From Streptomyces antnestii (GTDB lineage: Bacteria > Actinomycetota > Actinomycetes > Streptomycetales > Streptomycetaceae): DNA of 64,000 nt. Below are positions 58,806 through 64,000 of the stretch, one piece after another (position 1 is the first letter of the stretch; every line of letters starts with the position of its first letter). The notes below the pieces were generated by a model that made no database searches, was not told the DNA's origin, and worked only from the letters and a program-made list of their open reading frames with translations. The stretch is from NCBI RefSeq assembly GCF_004005495.1, contig NZ_RZYA01000003.1, positions 1 to 64,000 on the forward strand, written 5' to 3'. The position numbers and the translations under genes are program-made.

Positions 58806-61058
58806 CTACTCGTTCGTGAACTCCTCCACGACCGTCGCCCCGAGCTCGCGGACGATCAGGTCGTGGCCCGACAGGACCGACTCGTCGAGATCCGGGTCGT
58901 CGTCAGCCGGGATGTCGTCCTCGATGGAGACCGGGGGCGCTTCCTGGGCCGACGGTCTCGGCGCGGGGGCCTGGGCGGGGGCGGACGCCTGGGCGGGCCG
59001 GTCCGGGGGCCTGGGCGCGGCGGGGGCCTGGGCCTGCGGGGCCGCCGGGTACTGCGGGGCGGGGGCCGCGGGGGCACCGCCGCCCGGGTTGTACCCGCCG
59101 CCCGGGGCGGGAGGCGGGGCCTGGCCACCACCGCCGCCGCCCGAGGGGTCGACGACCGCCTCGACCTTCCACTGCACGCCGAACTGCTCGGCGAGCGCGG
59201 TCCGCAGGACGTCCTCGCTGCCGCTGCTCGCGAAGTTGTCACGCGCTCCCGCGTTCACGAAGCCGAGCTGGAGGGTCGTCCCGTCGAAGCCGGTGACCTG
59301 CGCGTTCTGGCTGAGCAGGATCCAGGTGAAGCGGCGCTTGTTCTTCACCACCTCGAGGATGTTCGGCCACAGGCTGCGCGGGTCGAGACCGCCGGCGGCG
59401 GGCGGGGCCGCGACGGGGGGCTGTGCGGGGGCCTGGTGCTGAGGCTGGGCGGGGGGCGCCGCGGCGGGAGGCTGCACAGTTCCGCCGCCGACTGGGCCGG
59501 CGGCCTGGCCTCCGCCGCCGGCGGGCGCGGCCGTGGGCCAGCCGCCGGGACGCCTGCCGCCGCCGGCCGGGGCGGCGGTGGGCCAGGCTCCGGGTGCCGA
59601 CCCGGTGGTCGCGGGAGCGGGCGCGGGCTGTGCGGGCGCGGCCGGGGCCGCGGCGGGCGCGGGTTCGACCGGAGCGGCGGGCGCGACCGGCGGCGCGGAC
59701 ACCGGGGGCGCGGGCGCAGCCTGAGGTACGGGCGCGGGAGCCGCCGGGGCGGGCTCCGGGCCGGGCCCCCGTACCGCGGCCCGGGCAGCGGCCGGTCCGC
59801 CGCCCGGAGGGACCTGCGCGGCGGCCGCGCCCGGATGGGCGTCGGGCGCGGGCACGTACCCCATCGCGGGTCCGGCGCCCTGGCCGCCGGGTACGAAGTT
59901 CCCCCCGCGCTCCAGGCGGTCGAGCCGGGACATGACGGAGCGGGCGTCGTCGTACGCGGCGGGGAGCAGCACGCGCGCGCAGATCAGCTCCAGCTGGAGG
60001 CGGGGCGAGGTGGCGCCGCGCATCTCCGTGAGCCCCTCGTTGACCAGGTCGGCGGCGCGGCTGAGCTCGGCGCCGCCGAAGACACCGGCCTGGGCCTGCA
60101 TCCGCTCCACGACGTCCACCGGGGCGTCGATGAGGCCCTTCTCGACCGCGTCCGGCACGGCGGCCAGGATCACCAGGTCCCGCAGCCGCTCCAGGAGGTC
60201 GGCGACGAACCGGCGCGGGTCGTTGCCCCCCTCGATGACGCGGTCGACGACCTCGAAGGCGGCGGCGCCGTCACCCGAGGCGAAGGCCTCGACCACGGAG
60301 TCGAGCAGCGAACTGTCCGTGTACCCGAGCAGTGACGTCGCCATGGCATACGTCACACCGTGCTCGGCCGCGGCGGCGAGCAGCTGGTCCATGACGGACA
60401 TCGAGTCACGCACGGACCCGGCACCGGCCCGCACGACGAGCGGGAGCACGCCTTCCTCGACCGGGATGTCCTCCTTGCCGCAGACCTCTCCGAGGTAGTC
60501 GCGGAGCGTCCCGGGGGGCACGAGCCGGAAGGGGTAGTGGTGCGTACGCGACCGGATGGTCCCGATGACCTTCTCGGGCTCGGTCGTGGCGAAGATGAAC
60601 TTGAGGTGCTCCGGCGGCTCCTCGACGACCTTCAGCAGAGCGTTGAACCCCGCCGGCGTGACCATGTGGGCCTCGTCGATGATGTAGATCTTGTACCGGC
60701 TGCTCGCGGGCCCGAAGAAGGCCTTTTCTCGCAGGTCACGGGCATCGTCGACACCACCGTGCGACGCGGCGTCGATCTCGATGACGTCGATCGAACCCGG
60801 CCCGTTCCTCGCCAGGTCGCGGCAGGACTGGCACTCGCCGCAGGGCGTCGGTGTGGGGCCCTGCTCGCAGTTCAGACACCGCGCGAGGATGCGCGCGCTC
60901 GTCGTCTTGCCGCAGCCGCGCGGGCCACTGAACAGGTACGCGTGATTGACCCGGTTGTTCCGCAGCGCCTGCTGCAGCGGGTCGGTCACATGTTCCTGCC
61001 CGATGACCTCGGCGAACGACTCCGGGCGATAGCGGCGGTAGAGCGCGAGAGACGACAC
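58806..61058 (-). CDS. dnaX: DNA polymerase III subunits gamma and tau
   Basis: 750 residues. AAA+ clamp-loader motor: 'LALYRRYRPESFAEVIGQEHV', Walker A 'FSGPRGCGKTTSARIL', four zinc cysteines ('CLNCEQGPTPTPCGECQSC'), 'IYIIDEAHMVT' and sensor 'FIFATTEPEKVIGTIRSRT'. A domain III (about 230-360) precedes a Pro/Ala/Gln/Gly linker (about 385-580), and then a tau-like C-terminal domain ('NILEVVKNKRRFTWILLSQNAQVTGFDG') and another low-complexity tail. GTG 61058 has TATAAC nine bases upstream and is likely leaderless. Confidence 0.97.
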   Translation of the reverse strand: MSSLALYRRYRPESFAEVIGQEHVTDPLQQALRNNRVNHAYLFSGPRGCGKTTSARILARCLNCEQGPTPTPCGECQSCRDLARNGPGSIDVIEIDAASHGGVDDARDLREKAFFGPASSRYKIYIIDEAHMVTPAGFNALLKVVEEPPEHLKFIFATTEPEKVIGTIRSRTHHYPFRLVPPGTLRDYLGEVCGKEDIPVEEGVLPLVVRAGAGSVRDSMSVMDQLLAAAAEHGVTYAMATSLLGYTDSSLLDSVVEAFASGDGAAAFEVVDRVIEGGNDPRRFVADLLERLRDLVILAAVPDAVEKGLIDAPVDVVERMQAQAGVFGGAELSRAADLVNEGLTEMRGATSPRLQLELICARVLLPAAYDDARSVMSRLDRLERGGNFVPGGQGAGPAMGYVPAPDAHPGAAAAQVPPGGGPAAARAAVRGPGPEPAPAAPAPVPQAAPAPPVSAPPVAPAAPVEPAPAAAPAAPAQPAPAPATTGSAPGAWPTAAPAGGGRRPGGWPTAAPAGGGGQAAGPVGGGTVQPPAAAPPAQPQHQAPAQPPVAAPPAAGGLDPRSLWPNILEVVKNKRRFTWILLSQNAQVTGFDGTTLQLGFVNAGARDNFASSGSEDVLRTALAEQFGVQWKVEAVVDPSGGGGGGQAPPPAPGGGYNPGGGAPAAPAPQYPAAPQAQAPAAPRPPDRPAQASAPAQAPAPRPSAQEAPPVSIEDDIPADDDPDLDESVLSGHDLIVRELGATVVEEFTNE

Positions 61059-61067
61059 GTATACGAG

Positions 61068-61073
61068 GTTATA
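61068..61073 (-). promoter_or_regulatory. -10 of dnaX
   Basis: TATAAC on the minus strand, ending nine bases before the GTG. An alternative GTATAC abuts the start codon and is less plausible. Confidence 0.4.
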
Positions 61074-61124
61074 GGCGCCCACTGACAACCACGGCCGCCG
61101 AGGGGGAACGTGCGGTCCGGGAAC

Positions 61125-61219
61125 GCAAAGGGCCCCCCACGCACCCGCCAGAGCCGACCTACCCTTGCTGCCTTCCGGCCCTGGGGGAGTTCAGTCAGAT
61201 AGCGCCACGTGAGGGGCTG
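61125..61219 (-). ncRNA. ffs: Signal recognition particle RNA (4.5S)
   Basis: The minus strand contains the SRP tetraloop core GGCCGGAAGGCAGCAAGGG, then TAGGTC (about 61154-61179). It is flanked by complementary arms (CTGAACTCCCCCAGGG before, and GTGCGTGGGGGGCC after). Together with Ffh this RNA targets nascent membrane proteins. TACTGT at about 61226-61231 may be its -10. Ends are approximate. It lies directly upstream of dnaX, as is common in actinobacteria. Confidence 0.93.
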
Positions 61220-61303
61220 GGCTCCACAGTAGCGGATGCCCGGCCCGAATCACGAGCCCGGCCCCCGGCCCGATCCCCGCCTCGGCCTCCGCCCCGGATC
61301 ATG

Positions 61304-61334
61304 TTCGCGAGCACCCCCCAACGTCTTGTATTGT
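61304..61334 (+). promoter_or_regulatory. Promoter of tRNA-Ser
   Basis: TTCGCG (61304-61309), 19-bp spacer, TATTGT (61329-61334), ending seven bases before the mature tRNA. Confidence 0.45.
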
Positions 61335-61341
61335 TTGCGGC

Positions 61342-61429
61342 GGAGGATTCGCCTAGTGGCCTAGGGCGCACGCTTGGAAAGCGTGTTGGGGGCAACCCCT
61401 CACGAGTTCGAATCTCGTATCCTCCGCCA
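61342..61429 (+). tRNA. tRNA-Ser (GGA)
   Basis: 85 nt plus encoded CCA: GGAGGAT/ATCCTCC acceptor, anticodon loop TTGGAAA (GGA), long variable arm TTGGGGGCAACCCCTC typical of class II tRNAs, T-arm ACGAGTTCGAATCTCGT. Confidence 0.96.
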
Positions 61430-61449
61430 TTGCTCTCACCGGGCAATAA

Positions 61450-61486
61450 ACGAAGGCCCCGACCGCTCAGCGGCCGGGGCCTTCGT
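61450..61486 (+). terminator. Terminator of tRNA-Ser
   Basis: CGAAGGCCCCG and CGGGGCCTTCG form the stem around ACCGCTCAGCGGC, itself partly paired. The sequence CTTCGTCGTACCGGG just after it occurs twice. Confidence 0.85.
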
Positions 61487-61519
61487 CGTACCGGGACCTT
61501 CGTCGTACCGGGGGCGGGG

Positions 61520-62476
61520 TCATCCGTTGCGACGTGGTGCCAGGTGTTCGACCACTTCCGTCAGGTCCCTGACCGCCTGTTCGATCTTCTGCTTGACGCT
61601 CTGCTGCTCCGTGACGATGGCCGCGAGCAGGAGTGCGGTCAGCGCCGCGGAGCCGTTGAGGGCCTGGAGGGTGACCATGACCTCGAAGAGCGAGTGGTCC
61701 GAGAAGGGGCCGATGCGGTGGTTGGCCGCCGAGATCGCGAGGACGGACACCAGCAGCGCGCACGGCGCCGCCCCCGCGAGCTGGAACCGCAGCGCCGCCC
61801 AGGTGAGGAGCGGGAAGACGAGGAAGAGCAGCGCGAGCGGGCTCCTCGTGGCCACGGGGACGACGACGCACGCGGTGACCGCCAGGGCCGCGGCCTCCGG
61901 CCACCGGCTCATGTCCCAGGGCGGCCGGGCCCGGCGCAGTACGAGCAGCAGCGGGGTCCCCACGAGTACGCCCATCGTGTCGCCGGCCCACCACGCGGCC
62001 CACACCGGCCCGAAGGCGCTCCACGCCAGGTTGCCGGTGAACGCCAGTACGCACACGCCGACGGTGGAGCTGAGCAGCATCGGCAGCAGACCGCCCAGGA
62101 ACACCAGGGCCACCCCGTCGCGCAGCCGGTCCAGCTCGACGCGGAAGCCCACCCGGCGGAGCAGCAGCCAGGCGCACAGAGGCGCGAGGGTGTTCGCGGC
62201 GACGATCACCGTGTCGACGGGCTTCAGGGAGAAGCCGGTGATCGTCTCGACGAGGAAGAAGGCGCCGATCGCGATGCCCGGCCAGATCCGCGGGCCCCAC
62301 CAGAGCAGGCAGCTGACGGCGATGCCCGTCGGGAGCCAGAGGGGGGTGACGGTCGCGCCCTGGAGGACGACCTCCTGCATGAGGCCGATCCGTCCGGTCA
62401 CGTAGTAGGCGGCGGCGACCACGAGAATCCGCAGCAGGTCTTCGGCAAGACGTCGGGATTCCTCGGTGCGCACCAC
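61520..62476 (-). CDS. MASE1-domain membrane protein
   Basis: 318 residues with about eight membrane helices matching the MASE1 sensory domain ('AYYVTGRIGLMQEVVLQGATVTPLWLPTGIAVSCLLWWGPRIWPGIAIGAF', 'NTLAPLCAWLLLRRVGF', 'WWAGDTMGVLVGTPLLL'). It ends in a short coiled coil ('TEQQSVKQKIEQAVRDLTEVVEHL'). Unlike most MASE1 proteins it has no kinase, GGDEF or PP2C output. A separate SpoIIE-type phosphatase gene follows upstream on the same strand, 63 bp away. The two could act as a split sensor-effector pair; that is inference. Confidence 0.88.
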   Translation of the reverse strand: MVRTEESRRLAEDLLRILVVAAAYYVTGRIGLMQEVVLQGATVTPLWLPTGIAVSCLLWWGPRIWPGIAIGAFFLVETITGFSLKPVDTVIVAANTLAPLCAWLLLRRVGFRVELDRLRDGVALVFLGGLLPMLLSSTVGVCVLAFTGNLAWSAFGPVWAAWWAGDTMGVLVGTPLLLVLRRARPPWDMSRWPEAAALAVTACVVVPVATRSPLALLFLVFPLLTWAALRFQLAGAAPCALLVSVLAISAANHRIGPFSDHSLFEVMVTLQALNGSAALTALLLAAIVTEQQSVKQKIEQAVRDLTEVVEHLAPRRNG

Positions 62477-62539
62477 CGCATCACATAATCAGTCCCCGTC
62501 CCGCGGCGGAGCGTGACACGCGCTGCCGGGGGCCCGCTG

Positions 62540-63373
62540 TCACCCTGCCAGGACCGATGGCGCGTCATGACGCAGCACGAGCACCGCCGCGTCGTCCTGG
62601 TGGCCGGTGCAGTCGGCGACCTTCATCACCTCGGCGGCCAGTTCCGCCGCGTCGGCGCCCGCCCCCGCCGCGACCACCCGGGCCACGCACTCCAGGCCGG
62701 CCTCTATCGGGAACGACGGCCCTTCGACGACACCGTCGGTGACCAGCACGAAGGCGCCCGGCGTCGTGAGGCGGTGCCGGGTGACCGGGTACCCCGTGGC
62801 GGGCAGCATGCCCAGGGGCAGCCCGCCCGCGTCCTCACAGATGCCGAACCGGCCGTCGACCGTGGCCCAGATCGCGGGGACATGGCCCGCCCGGGCGCTC
62901 TCCAGGACCCGTGTCTCCGGGTCGAACCGGAGGAAACTGCAGGTCGCGAAGAGGTCGCGGTGCATCGAGAGGAGCAGGTCGTTGGCCTGGCCGAGTGCCT
63001 CGCCCGGGTCGGTGGCGAAGGCGGCCACCGCGCGCAGGGCGATACGGATCTGCCCCATGAAGGCGGCGGCCTCGACGTCGTGGCCCTGGACGTCCCCGAT
63101 GGAGAAGCCGAGGGTGCCGTCGGCGGAGGGGAAGCCGTCGTACCAGTCGCCGCCGATGTCCAGGCCGTTTCGGGCCGGGGCGTAACAGGCGGCCGTCGAC
63201 AGGCCGGGCAGGGCGGGCAGGGAGGCGGGGAGCATCTCGCGCTGCAGGGCCTCCGCCAGCTCCACCCGGGCGTGCTGCAGCTCCGCCCCGGCCCGCGCCT
63301 GTGCCGCGAGCCGCCCGAGCCTGGTCAGCAGGTCGTCGGCGCTCTCGGACTCGCTCGGACGACGCTGCGTCAT
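62540..63373 (-). CDS. PP2C/SpoIIE-family phosphatase
   Basis: 277 residues from ATG 63373 (GGAG eight bases upstream). A short coiled coil ('AQARAGAELQHARVELAEALQREMLPASLP') leads into the SpoIIE phosphatase with 'DIGGDWYDGFP', 'FSIGDVQGHDVEAAAFM', 'LVTDGVVEG' and 'HQDDAAVLVL'. It has no sensory domain of its own. It shares direction and close spacing with the MASE1 gene downstream and the PEP-mutase-like gene upstream. Third phosphatase of this class in the window. Confidence 0.92.
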   Translation of the reverse strand: MTQRRPSESESADDLLTRLGRLAAQARAGAELQHARVELAEALQREMLPASLPALPGLSTAACYAPARNGLDIGGDWYDGFPSADGTLGFSIGDVQGHDVEAAAFMGQIRIALRAVAAFATDPGEALGQANDLLLSMHRDLFATCSFLRFDPETRVLESARAGHVPAIWATVDGRFGICEDAGGLPLGMLPATGYPVTRHRLTTPGAFVLVTDGVVEGPSFPIEAGLECVARVVAAGAGADAAELAAEVMKVADCTGHQDDAAVLVLRHDAPSVLAG

Positions 63374-63407
63374 GGACCGCTCCGCGCTACGGAAAACCCC
63401 GGATTCA

Positions 63408-64000
63408 TCATATTTCCGCCTCGCCCCCACCGCTGCTCAGTTCCTGGACCTCGCCGTACGCCGGCGCCGCGCGGCCCGTGTCCCGGCCCGCCCGTACGTC
63501 GAGCGCCGCCGTGACCGCCGCGCCGAGTGCCACGCGGAAGAGGAGTGAGCCGAGGCTGATCCGGCGTACGCCGAGTGCGGTGAGTTCGGGGACGGTGGGG
63601 CCCTTGGGGGAGTAGAGGATGTTCAGGGGGAGACCGGAGGGGCGCAGGTGCGTCACCAGGGCGGTGATCGCGGCCGGGTCGCTCAGGCCCGGCACGAAGA
63701 CGCCGTCGGCGCCCGCCCGGGCGTACGCGTCGAGCCGGCGCCGCGTCTCCGGCTCCGGGGCGGTGTCCGGGTCCGGGAGCCAGTACGTGTCCGTGCGGGC
63801 GTTGACGAACAGGCCGGGTACGGCGGCCTTGACCGCGGCGATCTTCGCGGCGTGGAGGGGGGCCGGGGTGAGGGTGCCGTCGGGGCGGCCGTCCTCCAGG
63901 TTGATGCCGACCGCGCCCGCCCGGACCAGCTCGCGGGCGAGCCCGGCGACCTCGGCCGGGTCGTCGCTGAAGCCGCCCTCGGCGTCCACGGACAGCAGGA
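63408..64000 (-). CDS. Isocitrate lyase / PEP mutase-family protein (partial)
   Basis: The C-terminal 196 or so residues are inside the window; the start lies beyond 64000. 'LLSVDAEGGFSDDPAEVAGLARELVRAGAVGINLEDG' and 'KIAAVKAAVPGLFVNARTDTYWL' are the metal-binding and substrate loops of the superfamily. 'DGVFVPGLSDPAAITALV' and 'ALGVRRISLGSLLFRVALGA' close the barrel. Members cleave or form C-C or C-P bonds in 2-oxo acids; the specificity-determining N-terminus is missing here. It ends 34 bp before the phosphatase start and is probably cotranscribed. Confidence 0.88.
   Translation of the reverse strand, partial: LLSVDAEGGFSDDPAEVAGLARELVRAGAVGINLEDGRPDGTLTPAPLHAAKIAAVKAAVPGLFVNARTDTYWLPDPDTAPEPETRRRLDAYARAGADGVFVPGLSDPAAITALVTHLRPSGLPLNILYSPKGPTVPELTALGVRRISLGSLLFRVALGAAVTAALDVRAGRDTGRAAPAYGEVQELSSGGGEAEI

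Noticed and set aside
61058..61088. Upstream start for dnaX
   Set aside because: The ten extra codons overlap the TATAAC promoter element; DnaX homologues begin at SSLALYRRYRPE.

Overview
The window is high-GC actinobacterial DNA, almost certainly a Streptomyces chromosome core. Evidence: strong G/C third-position bias, bldC, a valine dehydrogenase, an Lsr2 paralogue, SpoIIE-type phosphatases, several likely leaderless genes and many GTG starts. From memory, the gene order (MarR/MFS, NDH-2, sigma factor, trmB, prsW-like, DEAD helicase, hrpA, bldC, vdh, purM, purF, purLQS, lsrL, purC, purD, dnaX) matches the S. coelicolor SCO4122-SCO4067 neighbourhood. That match was not checked by a search.

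Layout. 1-780: 5' end and leader/promoter region of an rRNA operon running off the left edge. 0.8-9.5 kb: MarR/MFS pair, a PAS-PP2C-HATPase phosphatase, type II NADH dehydrogenase, a TetR regulator and an unusual ECF sigma factor fused to a zinc-binding anti-sigma-like domain, a membrane helix and a carbohydrate-binding-like domain. 9.6-17.4 kb: degenerate asparagine-synthase-like protein, differentiation-type regulator, L-2-hydroxyglutarate oxidase, trmB and a PrsW-like protease. 17.4-26.8 kb: aldo/keto reductase, M23 peptidase behind a c-di-AMP riboswitch, second PP2C, tRNA-fMet, TerB, Mg2+-type P-ATPase, tRNA-Lys and an APC permease. 27-38.2 kb: DEAD-box helicase, lipoprotein, zincin, metallophosphoesterase, tRNA Glu-Asp-Phe cluster, DUF3533-like membrane protein and HrpA. 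38.2-42.5 kb: second tRNA-Asp with tandem repeats, bldC, a conserved hypothetical and vdh. 42.7-58.6 kb: DUF3073 protein and most of the purine pathway (purM, purF, purL-Q-S, purC, purD), interleaved with a META lipoprotein, an MDMPI-family protein, lsrL, three tRNA-Gly, a DMFase-like protein and an M48-like pseudo-peptidase. 58.8-64 kb: dnaX, SRP RNA, tRNA-Ser, MASE1 protein, third PP2C and a truncated PEP mutase-family gene.

Most of the window is housekeeping, but two tRNA-Asp loci stand out. Downstream of each, the last 18 bp of tRNA-Asp recur, every time preceded by the same 37-bp block that encodes a small hairpin. At one locus the unit is in tandem (period 132-133 bp). At the other it goes with a decayed copy of the tRNA-Phe end. 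This shared block-plus-tRNA-tail module is the best candidate here for an undescribed tRNA-targeting element. Other points of interest are the sigma/anti-sigma/lectin-like fusion, an asparagine-synthase homologue lacking its key residues, an M48-like protein whose HExxH site is replaced, a possible proline-rich leader peptide before the Mg2+ ATPase, and several undescribed palindromes in promoter regions (purS, terB, aldo/keto reductase, bldC).
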